Positions 7,784-15,687 of a stretch of DNA of 64,000 nucleotides are shown here, piece after piece. This DNA comes from Namhaeicola litoreus (GTDB lineage Bacteria > Bacteroidota > Bacteroidia > Flavobacteriales > Flavobacteriaceae). A program made the translations under genes and the position numbers. The stretch lies in the NCBI RefSeq assembly GCF_042679565.1, contig NZ_JBHTMY010000003.1, positions 434,001 through 498,000 of the forward strand. Direction: 5' to 3'. Below the pieces are notes generated by a model. The model searched no databases. It was not told the origin of the DNA and saw only the letters and a list, made by a program, of their open reading frames with translations. Every line of letters starts with the position of its first letter. The stretch's first letter is position 1.

Positions 7784-9784
7784 ATGAATAATATTTTACA
7801 AAGAATCCTTGAATTAAGGGAGCTAATTAGGGAACATAATCATAACTACTATGTTCTAGATGAGCCTATTATAAGTGATTATGAATTTGACAAATTACTT
7901 CAAGAACTTTTGCGTCTAGAAAAAGAAAATCCAGCGTATGATGACCCTAATTCACCCTCGAAAAGAGTGGGCGGGGAGGTTACGAAAGTTTTTGAAGCTA
8001 GAAAGCATAAATTTCCGATGTATTCTTTGGATAATTCGTATTCGAAAGAAGACATTATAGATTGGGAAAAGAGAAATCATAAAATTCTTGGAGAAGATGA
8101 GATCAGTTACACATGTGAATTAAAGTACGATGGCGCTTCAATCAATCTTTTATATGCAAATGGAAAATTGTTGTCGGCGACTACAAGAGGAGATGGAATT
8201 CAGGGAGATGAAGTCACAGCGAATATCAAAACGATCAAATCTATTCCACTAATTGTTGATGCTCAAGATTTACCCGAATTTGAAATTAGAGGAGAAGTTA
8301 TACTTCCCCTTGAGGGATTTGAAAAAATGAATAGGGAAAGAATTGGTGCCGGAGAGGATCCATACAGAAATCCTAGGAATACGGCTAGTGGTAGTCTAAA
8401 ATTGCAGGATAGCAGTGAGGTGGCCGCAAGACCTTTAGACTGTTTGCTCTATCAGGTCGTGTCAGAGAGAATGCCGTTTTCTACGCATCAGGAGGCGCTG
8501 CAATTCGCTTCAAAGATTGGTTTTAAAATCCCTAAAACAATAAAAGTTTGTGAAAACGTAAATGATATTATAGATTTCATCAATTATTGGGATAAAAACA
8601 GACATACCTTACCGTATGAAACCGATGGGATTGTGATTAAAGTAAACGAATTGAGGTTTCAGGATGAATTAGGGTTTACTTCAAAATCGCCAAGGTGGGC
8701 ATTGGCCTATAAGTTTAAAGCAGAGCAGGCCCTAACTGTTTTGAACAAAATTACTTATCAAGTTGGTAGGACGGGAGCGATTACACCCGTGGCTAACTTA
8801 GAACCTGTGGAACTTGCGGGAACCACCGTAAAACGAGCTTCTTTACACAATGCCGATCAGATAGAAAAATTAGATGTACGTGTTGGAGACGCTGTTTATG
8901 TAGAAAAAGGAGGAGAAATAATCCCTAAGATTGTTGGTGTGGAATTGAGTTTAAGACCAAATAATTCTGTGGCGACAACTTATATTACCCATTGTCCGGA
9001 TTGCAATACAGAACTGGTAAGAAATGAGGGGGATGCTAAGCATTATTGTCCTAATGATTTTGGATGTCCTACACAAATTACGGGTAAGATTATTCACTTT
9101 ATTAGTAGAAAAGCAATGGATATTGATGGATTGGGTGTCGAAACAGTCGAATTGTTATATAGAGAAGGTTTAATCGAAAATTATGCGGATTTATATGATT
9201 TAAACGTGGCGCAAATTATTCCGTTGGAAAGGATGGCTCAGAAATCTGCAGAAAATATGATTAAAGGAATAGAGGCCTCTAAAAATGTTCCATTTGAAAA
9301 AGTTCTCTTTGCTTTGGGAATAAGATATGTGGGAGAAACAGTTGCCAAGAAATTGGCTCAGCACTTTAAAAATATTGATCATCTTATGACGGCATCCTAC
9401 GAAGATTTAATAGGGGTAGACGAAATAGGAGAAAGAATTGCAGCGAGTATTATTGATTTTTTTAATAACACATACAATCGTTCACTCGTTGGTAGATTAA
9501 TAGAATACGGTCTTCAATTTGAAATTGAAGAAGAGGAAAAGATATCTGAAAAATTAAAGGATAAAATTTTTGTTGTTTCTGGTGTGTTTGAGATTTTTTC
9601 GAGAGAAGAGCTCAAACAATCTATTGAAGCAAACGGTGGAAAAGTTGGAAGTTCTATTTCTAAAAAAACAAATTATGTTGTTGCTGGAGCCAATATGGGG
9701 CCTGCGAAATTTGAAAAAGCCAATTCTCTTGGGGTACCTATAATTTCTGAACAGGATTATATTAAAATGGTACAAGAGAATTAA
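7784..9784 (+). CDS. ligA: NAD-dependent DNA ligase LigA
   Basis: Seals nicks in replication and repair using NAD. Full length at 666 residues. Domains in order: Ia with the NYYVLDEPIISDYEFD NAD-binding region (21-37), adenylation domain with catalytic lysine K114 in the KYDG motif, OB fold, a four-Cys zinc finger (CPDC...CPNDFGC near 405-430), helix-hairpin-helix repeats (about 490-560), and a C-terminal BRCT domain (about 585-666). The gene is convergent with, and overlaps by four bases, the Crp/Fnr gene. No functional link to the sulfur genes on either side is expected. Confidence 0.98.
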   Translation: MNNILQRILELRELIREHNHNYYVLDEPIISDYEFDKLLQELLRLEKENPAYDDPNSPSKRVGGEVTKVFEARKHKFPMYSLDNSYSKEDIIDWEKRNHKILGEDEISYTCELKYDGASINLLYANGKLLSATTRGDGIQGDEVTANIKTIKSIPLIVDAQDLPEFEIRGEVILPLEGFEKMNRERIGAGEDPYRNPRNTASGSLKLQDSSEVAARPLDCLLYQVVSERMPFSTHQEALQFASKIGFKIPKTIKVCENVNDIIDFINYWDKNRHTLPYETDGIVIKVNELRFQDELGFTSKSPRWALAYKFKAEQALTVLNKITYQVGRTGAITPVANLEPVELAGTTVKRASLHNADQIEKLDVRVGDAVYVEKGGEIIPKIVGVELSLRPNNSVATTYITHCPDCNTELVRNEGDAKHYCPNDFGCPTQITGKIIHFISRKAMDIDGLGVETVELLYREGLIENYADLYDLNVAQIIPLERMAQKSAENMIKGIEASKNVPFEKVLFALGIRYVGETVAKKLAQHFKNIDHLMTASYEDLIGVDEIGERIAASIIDFFNNTYNRSLVGRLIEYGLQFEIEEEEKISEKLKDKIFVVSGVFEIFSREELKQSIEANGGKVGSSISKKTNYVVAGANMGPAKFEKANSLGVPIISEQDYIKMVQEN

Positions 9785-10437
9785 GATTCTTCTAAAACTC
9801 GAATTTTATTTCTTGTAGAATAAATTTTTCCATTATCGTGTAATTGTTTGATAATTCTTGTTACCACAACGCGGGAGGTGTTTAAGTCGTTTGCAAGTTC
9901 TTGATGGGTAATTTCGAGCTCCTCATTTCGTTTAATTTTGGATAAATCATAAAGGTATTTGTAAATCCGCTCAGTCATATTCATGAAGGCGAGACCATCT
10001 ATAGATTCTACCAATTCCAAAAGTCTAAAATGATAGCTGTCTATGATATAATTCCTCCATGACTTATAATTAGCCAACCAATCATCAATTTTATCAACAG
10101 GTAAGAAAATTGCCTCAGTATCCATTTCTACTTCGCCTCTAAAAATACTTTCCTTCCTATTGATGCAATTAATAAATGAAATGGCACAGGTGTCTCCTTT
10201 TTCTAGATGGTATACAACCAATTCCTCTCCTTTTTTCTCTTGCCTGATGATCTTTACGGCACCTGATAAAATTAGCGGGATATGAGTCATTTTTTCCCCA
10301 ATATCAACCATTATATCACCACTTTTGAATTTATCAGCAAAGCCTACCTGAACAATTTCATCAATTAATTCTTTTTCGAAAATTCCAGTAAAATATTCAT
10401 CTAATTTTTCTCTAATCATCAATTCTTGTGTAGTCAT
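9781..10437 (-). CDS. Crp/Fnr family transcriptional regulator with a buried Cys pair
   Basis: Cyclic-nucleotide-fold sensor domain (about 20-130), long dimer helix, and C-terminal winged helix-turn-helix ITHQELANDLNTSRVVVTRII (about 174-195). At 218 residues it is full length. There is no N-terminal Fe-S cysteine cluster as in FNR, but C84 and C91 (GDTCAISFINC) lie in the beta-roll where CRP binds its ligand, so a thiol-based sensor is possible. It lies between the SQR operon and the rhodanese/porin operon, so it is a candidate regulator of the GTWAC sites. The effector is unknown. Confidence 0.9.
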   Translation of the reverse strand: MTTQELMIREKLDEYFTGIFEKELIDEIVQVGFADKFKSGDIMVDIGEKMTHIPLILSGAVKIIRQEKKGEELVVYHLEKGDTCAISFINCINRKESIFRGEVEMDTEAIFLPVDKIDDWLANYKSWRNYIIDSYHFRLLELVESIDGLAFMNMTERIYKYLYDLSKIKRNEELEITHQELANDLNTSRVVVTRIIKQLHDNGKIYSTRNKIRVLEES

Positions 10438-10472
10438 TTTACTCGTATTTTAGGGTAAATGTAGTGAAAACT

Positions 10473-10508
10473 AAAAAAACTCTCTAAAAAAAGCATAGAG
10501 AGTTTTTT
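10473..10508 (-). terminator. Terminator of the rhodanese/porin operon
   Basis: ACTCTCTA (10479-10486) and TAGAGAGT (10496-10503) pair, flanked by A and T runs. On the minus strand it follows the porin stop by about 38 bases and precedes the Crp/Fnr gene. Confidence 0.85.
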
Positions 10509-10545
10509 CCAATTAATCTAACTACTAATTCAAATGAAAAATGAT

Positions 10546-11583
10546 TTAAAACTTAACTTGAATTTGTGCTAAGAATCTGTCGTTGTCTTGGTTGATGTAA
10601 GTTTCGATATTTGCTTGATAGTTCAATTGAACTCTGATGTAATCATTAAAGAAATAGTTTAGACCAATTGTCATTCTTTCTTGGTAACCGATTTCCTTTA
10701 CTTCATGGCTAGGATCAAAGAATTCATATTTAAACACTGGTTGAAAACCTCCTTTAAGATCATACCAAATCATTCCATAAGCACCATCTCTTTCTTCTCC
10801 TAGTTCTACCGGTTCAGAACCACAACCACCTCCTGCAGCTCGGTTGTATTCTCCTTCGTCATAAATATATTCGCCTTGAATATGCCAGTTTCCGAAATTA
10901 AAAAGCACTTCACCACCATAGGTAGTTCTTGTGTCATCATCATTATTTGGATATCCGTATCTAAAGCTACCTCCAATTTGCATAAATTGAAATGGCTTAT
11001 AGGTAACTCTTGTAATGATATCTTTTTTTGCATTGTTATCTTTTACCAATAAACCCCTACCATTCATGACGGCAACCCAATAATTGAGTCTGTTATATTG
11101 ATTACCACCCAAAAGCATGATTCCGTAATCACGTTGGGGGGCTACCAATTGATCGACAACGATAGATCGATCAATGGTAGTCAAGGCAAAACAAGGAGTA
11201 TATAATTCCAAACTGAAAGGTTGCTTGTAAGAGCCCATCGCAATTCTGGCCCAGTTATATTTTTCCCATGCTACAAATGCATCCATAAGATATGCTTTTC
11301 CTTCCCCTCCAATAAACGGACTTGCTTCAATCATCATGTAGTATGAAAAATCGTTTAGAACTTTTCCTCTTACACCAATTCGAGCACGTCTGAATGTGAA
11401 AGTATTTACAGAGGGATCTGAAAAAGTGTAGTCGTATTCAGGTTGAATATATCCAAATATTTTAATGGCAGCATTCGTAGAATCACTTGTGGCTCCTGGC
11501 ATATCGGCATCACAACCTTGGGCATACGAGACTCCCATTTGTAATGTAAACATTACAATTATTACTAAAATTATTTTTTTCAT
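10546..11583 (-). CDS. OprO/OprP-like outer-membrane porin
   Basis: The signal peptide (about 1-21, ending SYAQ) is followed by a beta-rich protein of 345 residues, with the FRRARIGVRGKV segment near residue 65 that marks the phosphate-selective porin family, and a C-terminal strand ending in Phe (LAQIQVKF), as expected for BAM insertion. Pore selectivity cannot be read; despite the family name many members pass other anions. It is the last gene of an operon with two secreted rhodaneses (6 bases after the preceding gene), so a role in admitting sulfur oxyanions such as thiosulfate is a reasonable inference. Confidence 0.85.
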   Translation of the reverse strand: MKKIILVIIVMFTLQMGVSYAQGCDADMPGATSDSTNAAIKIFGYIQPEYDYTFSDPSVNTFTFRRARIGVRGKVLNDFSYYMMIEASPFIGGEGKAYLMDAFVAWEKYNWARIAMGSYKQPFSLELYTPCFALTTIDRSIVVDQLVAPQRDYGIMLLGGNQYNRLNYWVAVMNGRGLLVKDNNAKKDIITRVTYKPFQFMQIGGSFRYGYPNNDDDTRTTYGGEVLFNFGNWHIQGEYIYDEGEYNRAAGGGCGSEPVELGEERDGAYGMIWYDLKGGFQPVFKYEFFDPSHEVKEIGYQERMTIGLNYFFNDYIRVQLNYQANIETYINQDNDRFLAQIQVKF

Positions 11584-11589
11584 AGCTAT

Positions 11590-12588
11590 TTAGTTTACTA
11601 ATGGTAAGTTTTTGGGAACTGATTCTGACCACTTATTAGATGTCCATGCCGAATTGCTATTGTACAAACCATTCATTCCGAAAGTCAAACTATATGCATC
11701 ATAACCAAGGACTCTCATACAAGCAGTGAGAACAGCCGATGTTTGACCGGTATAACAATAGGTGGCAATTTTTGCATTCGTATCAGGATCAAAGGCTAAA
11801 TAGGAATTATCCGCGAGAACCCACGGTAATATTTTATTAGCGTCGGCAATATGACCGAATGCGCTATAATCTGCATCACTAAAATAATTGTTGATAAAAT
11901 AGTTACTGGGTGAATTTAATACATCAGTACCCTTTACTGTTTTAAATCCTTCACTTACAACTTGTTCAACACGAGCTTTTAAAATAGCAGCACCATCTTG
12001 TGAAAAACTATTGATGATAGGGTCTTTATAAACTTGATTAGCTGGTGCAGCACTGTATGACCAGTTTGCATGGCCGTTGGCCTCATTTCCTATGTTATTA
12101 TTCCAAGATCCGGCGGTTGTAGAATTCCATCCAGACATTCCCCATTTCAAAGCTTGAGCTTCACTATAACCATATAATCTAAGTAGGGCAGTTCCATAAC
12201 AAGCAGTTTGTCCGGTATAACAAATCATTAAAATGGGTTTTCCGTTAGAATTAGCTGCTTCTGTAAGAATATTGCCAAAAGCAACATTTTTAGCCCCTTC
12301 AATATGACCCTTAGCAAAATCTGCAGCCGATCTGATGTCCATCATATAATATTTAACTAAAAAGGAAGCTAGGTCTGCATCAGCTGGAGGAGGAGCAACA
12401 AATTTGGCCCCACTAGGACTAGTAAGAATTTTATCAATATCCAAGTTATTGGAAACCATATAATCTTTCATCAAACTAAATGCAGGTGTTGCTATTTCTT
12501 CCCCCGGATCATCTCCTCTGTCACAAGACTGTAACAATAGTGCTGGGACGAAGAGCAATAAATAAACAATATAAAATACTTTTTTCAT
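11590..12588 (-). CDS. Tandem-rhodanese lipoprotein, both active-site cysteines present
   Basis: Sulfurtransferase-fold protein of 332 residues. The N-terminus is a lipoprotein signal (LLLQSC, lipidated C22), so it acts outside the cytoplasm. Two rhodanese domains follow. The first has loop CYTGQT with C123 and motif DIRSAADFAKGHIEGA; the second has the same loop CYTGQT with C278. Both could carry a persulfide. The nearly identical loops suggest an internal duplication. It sits between another secreted tandem rhodanese and a porin. Sulfur donor and acceptor are unknown; thiosulfate or polysulfide is inferred from the neighbourhood. Confidence 0.88.
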   Translation of the reverse strand: MKKVFYIVYLLLFVPALLLQSCDRGDDPGEEIATPAFSLMKDYMVSNNLDIDKILTSPSGAKFVAPPPADADLASFLVKYYMMDIRSAADFAKGHIEGAKNVAFGNILTEAANSNGKPILMICYTGQTACYGTALLRLYGYSEAQALKWGMSGWNSTTAGSWNNNIGNEANGHANWSYSAAPANQVYKDPIINSFSQDGAAILKARVEQVVSEGFKTVKGTDVLNSPSNYFINNYFSDADYSAFGHIADANKILPWVLADNSYLAFDPDTNAKIATYCYTGQTSAVLTACMRVLGYDAYSLTFGMNGLYNSNSAWTSNKWSESVPKNLPLVN

Positions 12589-12621
12589 AATACTGAGTTT
12601 TTAAGTTTTCTAATTCAAATT

Positions 12622-13626
12622 TTATTCTACCACTGGGAACATGTTTATTTCTTTAGCAGTAAAGGCGTCTAAACCTTTTTTGCTCATTTCTTTGTTCATA
12701 AAACCATTGCTGCCATAGGCTAAATTTGCTGCGTCGTATCCGATGATATTTAGGTATGCAGCAACAGCTGCTGCAGTTTGACCGTTCTCATCATAGACTA
12801 CAATTTTTTTATCCGTTGGTAAGGTTGTTAATTCTGTTGCAGTTGATAAAGAGCCGAAAGGTTCGTATTGGACTGCACCTTTGATATGACCCAATTCGTA
12901 ATTCTTTGCTGAGCTATAGTTCAAAATGAAATACTGTTGCGGATTTGCAAATACATCTGCAGCAGTAACTGCGAAATCTTTATATGGTTTTTCAAAAGCA
13001 ACTTGAAGACGTTCTTTTAGAATTTCTTCAGGACTACTTTTTCCTGTTGAAATAATAGGCAAGGAGCCTTTGGCTGGTTTATTATTTGCTGTAGTTTCCA
13101 AATCACTTACATGGTCATCTGAAATATTTTTTAGCCATGAGTTCTCGGCAAAATCTTGTCTCCAAGAGCTCATACCCCATTTCATAGAATAAACATTGCC
13201 ATATCCTGCCAATCTTAAATAAGAAGTGTAAAAGGCAGCTGATTGACCAGAATAACAAATAAGAATTACTTTATCAAAATCACTAGGATTGATTTTATTT
13301 TGAAAATAATCCAGTAGATCTGGTGCCAAAACATTATTTGCACCTTTGATATGTCCATATGCAAACCAAGTGTCTGTTCTAATATCAATCAAATGATATT
13401 TTTCATTTTTCAAGTTCTTTTTAACCTCATCAGCAGAAATAATTGCTCCAGAAGCTGTAGAATTAATAAAGTTTCCGTTTGATTCTAAATACTGAATGAG
13501 TTGTTCAGTTTCGAAATTATCACTAAAATCCTGTGGGAGTGGTGTTTCGTTTTTACCTGTAAAACTAGATGTCAAAATCGCCAGGGGTAAAAAGAATAAA
13601 ACTGTGTATAAAAATAGATTTTTCAT
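12622..13626 (-). CDS. Secreted tandem-rhodanese protein, second domain lacks the Cys
   Basis: Signal peptide (about 1-22; no clear lipobox Cys) and two rhodanese domains in 334 residues. Domain 1 keeps the catalytic loop CYSGQS with C124 and the motif DIRTDTWFAYGHIKGA. In domain 2 the loop reads DENGQT, with Asp279 where Cys should be, so it cannot form a persulfide; the GHIKGA motif is retained. This is the active/inactive pairing seen in many two-domain sulfurtransferases, except that the active domain is the first one. First gene of the leftward operon with the lipoprotein rhodanese and the porin. Confidence 0.87.
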   Translation of the reverse strand: MKNLFLYTVLFFLPLAILTSSFTGKNETPLPQDFSDNFETEQLIQYLESNGNFINSTASGAIISADEVKKNLKNEKYHLIDIRTDTWFAYGHIKGANNVLAPDLLDYFQNKINPSDFDKVILICYSGQSAAFYTSYLRLAGYGNVYSMKWGMSSWRQDFAENSWLKNISDDHVSDLETTANNKPAKGSLPIISTGKSSPEEILKERLQVAFEKPYKDFAVTAADVFANPQQYFILNYSSAKNYELGHIKGAVQYEPFGSLSTATELTTLPTDKKIVVYDENGQTAAAVAAYLNIIGYDAANLAYGSNGFMNKEMSKKGLDAFTAKEINMFPVVE

Positions 13627-13998
13627 GTTATAACTGTTTAATAAACAATAATTTGAGATTAAATATTGACGTAAAAGTAAAAGCAGAAAAGATTGATTTT
13701 TATGACATTTATCAAGTTTGTCTAATATGTTTTTATTCTATTCAGTATCCATTTTAACAGTTAAATGTAACTTTTGTAACAGAGTAAAAAATTTATAACC
13801 TACAGACTTACAAGGTTTTAAGTGTGGGGTAATTTTTTATCACAATTAAAGATTAAGTAAGGCAGTTTATTTTACCATTTTATTGATTTTACAAGAAAAA
13901 AACTTTGCGATTAGAGGTAAAAAATTCCGCTTAATTCTTCTAGTTTCGTTGTTCAGTAGACTGAGTTTTTATTATTTTCGCTGATACATAAATAGGCG
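13627..13998. promoter_or_regulatory. Divergent control region with a GTWAC-N4-GTWAC site
   Basis: This 372-base region without a gene separates the rhodanese operon from the divergent Crp/Fnr gene. TGTAACTTTTGTAACA at 13766-13781 is a near-palindrome of the form TGTWAC-N4-GTWACA, the same spacing as the sites at 7755 and 23863. AAACTTTG near 13900 with TTG about 20 bases upstream resembles a rightward promoter for the regulator gene. The rest is plain AT-rich sequence with no other structure that I can see. Confidence 0.5.
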
Positions 13999-14586
13999 AT
14001 GTTACATATAGAACCATTATTAAAAAGTTTTCGAAGTACAATTGATTTAACAGAAGATGAAATATCTCTGATAGATAGGCGCACTGTATTGAGAAAATAC
14101 TTGAAAGGTCAGTATATCGTGCAACAGGGTGACTTTTGTAATACTACAAATTTTATTATTTCAGGGTGTACCAAGACATTCGTTATTGACGAAGAGGGGC
14201 AAGAGCATATCATCATGTTTTCAATAGAAAACTGGTGGACATCAGACTTAGGTAGTTTTGTTTCGCGAAATCCGGCAGACTATCATATTCAGTGTATGGA
14301 ACCAACTGAAGTCATACAATTTACTTATGAAAATCTTCAACTTCTTTATCAAGAAGTGCCAAAATTAAATGTCTTTTTTAGAATTCTTTTAGAGAAAGCC
14401 CTTGTAGCGGCTCAAAAAAGAATTATTAGAAATTTTAGTCTGACTGCAAAGGAAAGATATTTGGCTTTTAAAAGCCTCTATCCGGAAATTGACAGTCGTA
14501 TTCCACAATACATGATTGCTTCCTACCTAGGTATTACCAAAGAATTTCTTAGTAAAATTAAGAGTCAGCTTATTCTAGAGCAATAA
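13999..14586 (+). CDS. Crp/Fnr family regulator (short form)
   Basis: Cyclic-nucleotide-binding fold (about 20-125), dimer helix and a shortened DNA-binding end PQYMIASYLGITKEFLSKIKS (about 169-189). This form, near 190 residues, is common in Bacteroidota and usually sits next to the genes it controls. Cysteines occur in GDFC and ISGC of the beta-roll but there is no Fe-S motif. It is divergent from the rhodanese/porin operon, with a GTWAC site in the shared region, so control of that operon is plausible. Ligand and target are not shown by the sequence. Confidence 0.88.
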   Translation: MLHIEPLLKSFRSTIDLTEDEISLIDRRTVLRKYLKGQYIVQQGDFCNTTNFIISGCTKTFVIDEEGQEHIIMFSIENWWTSDLGSFVSRNPADYHIQCMEPTEVIQFTYENLQLLYQEVPKLNVFFRILLEKALVAAQKRIIRNFSLTAKERYLAFKSLYPEIDSRIPQYMIASYLGITKEFLSKIKSQLILEQ

Positions 14587-14667
14587 TGTTAAACTAGTTT
14601 AATATTCTTTTATAAACTACTTCATCGTTAAAAATCTATCTTCTGTTGCATCTTTGTACCATCAGAA

Positions 14668-15033
14668 ATGGAAAAAATGTATTCGACATTAATTGAAAAA
14701 ATAGGAGACTTGAATGATTTAATTATTCAGGGTAAAGTTTTAGAAGCTTTTGATGCATATTACCACGATGAAGTGCACATCCAGTTCACTCAAGATTTTG
14801 CCATTCAAGGTAAAACAGAAAACAGAAAAAATAAGGAACATTTCCTTGACGGAATATCAGAATGGCGTTCGGCCCAACCTCTCAAAGTTTCTATTGGTGA
14901 AGGTATAACCATGGTTGAATGGTTATATGATTTTAAACACAAAACTGACGGAGATAGAAGGGAAACATATGTAGCGGTTCAAGAATGGAAAGAAGGAAAA
15001 ATTATTAAAGAAAAATTATATTATAACCCTTAA
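14668..15033 (+). CDS. NTF2-like (SnoaL-type) small protein
   Basis: A 121-residue single-domain protein with the NTF2 cone-fold pattern: N-terminal helices, the YYHDEVHIQFTQDF strand, then paired strands ending VQEWKEGKIIKEKLYYNP. There is no signal peptide. NTF2-like proteins bind many ligands and a few are isomerases; no catalytic residues can be assigned. It is 12 bases before the YceI gene and probably co-transcribed. The first ATG (14668) or the one three codons later could serve as start. Confidence 0.75.
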   Translation: MEKMYSTLIEKIGDLNDLIIQGKVLEAFDAYYHDEVHIQFTQDFAIQGKTENRKNKEHFLDGISEWRSAQPLKVSIGEGITMVEWLYDFKHKTDGDRRETYVAVQEWKEGKIIKEKLYYNP

Positions 15034-15045
15034 ATAACGATTAAA

Positions 15046-15621
15046 ATGAGAAAATTAGCTTTAAACGTGATGATAGCCTTTTTGGCTGTTGGAATGCTAT
15101 CTTTTACCGGCATAGAAAAAGAGGTAAAAACTGTCAAGACAGATAAAAGTAAGATTACCTGGAAAGGATATAAAATGACTGGATCTCACTATGGATCTGT
15201 TGACATTAAATCTGGAAATTTAGTTTTTGACAACGATGCTTTAGTAGGAGGTGAGTTTGTTGCCGATTTAACATCCATTACAAGTGAAGACTTAGAAGGA
15301 GAATATAAAGGTAAGCTAGAAGGACACTTAAAATCTGATGACTTTTTTGGAGTAGAAAAATTTCCTACAGCAACATTAGTGTTTACTAAGGTGAAGCCAG
15401 TTGGAAAAAATTCATATGAGGTTACCGGAGATCTTACTGTAAAAGGTATTACTAAATCTGTAACTTTTGATATGGCAATTTACGGAAGTAAGGCAAATGC
15501 CACCGTTAAAATAGATAGATCTGCATACAATGTAAAATATGGATCTGCCAGTTTTTTCGATGATTTAAAAGATAAAGTAATTTACGACGAATTTGATTTA
15601 GTTGTAGATCTTGAATTCTAA
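15046..15621 (+). CDS. YceI family periplasmic lipocalin-like protein
   Basis: The signal peptide (about 1-24) is followed by the YceI beta-barrel: KSKITWKGYKMTGSHYGSV near the N-terminus, the FPTATLVFTKV motif (about 106-116) and VTGDLTVKGITKSVTFDM (about 126-143). The length of 191 residues is typical. YceI proteins bind isoprenoid-type lipids in the periplasm; the physiological role is unclear. A strong terminator follows. Confidence 0.93.
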   Translation: MRKLALNVMIAFLAVGMLSFTGIEKEVKTVKTDKSKITWKGYKMTGSHYGSVDIKSGNLVFDNDALVGGEFVADLTSITSEDLEGEYKGKLEGHLKSDDFFGVEKFPTATLVFTKVKPVGKNSYEVTGDLTVKGITKSVTFDMAIYGSKANATVKIDRSAYNVKYGSASFFDDLKDKVIYDEFDLVVDLEF

Positions 15622-15655
15622 AACACTTTAGTTTTTCATAAATATCCTTTGATTG

Positions 15656-15687
15656 AAAAGTCACGTAAATTTTACGTGACTTTTTTA
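15656..15687. terminator. Bidirectional terminator between yceI and the M61 peptidase
   Basis: AAAAGTCACGTAAA and TTTACGTGACTTTT pair with almost no loop and are followed by a T run. The M61 gene ends inside it on the other strand (15685), so it serves both convergent genes. Confidence 0.9.

Noticed and set aside
12622..13626. Frameshift or damage in the second rhodanese domain
   Set aside because: The frame is intact and the fold motifs are retained; only the catalytic Cys is replaced, as in many natural inactive domains.
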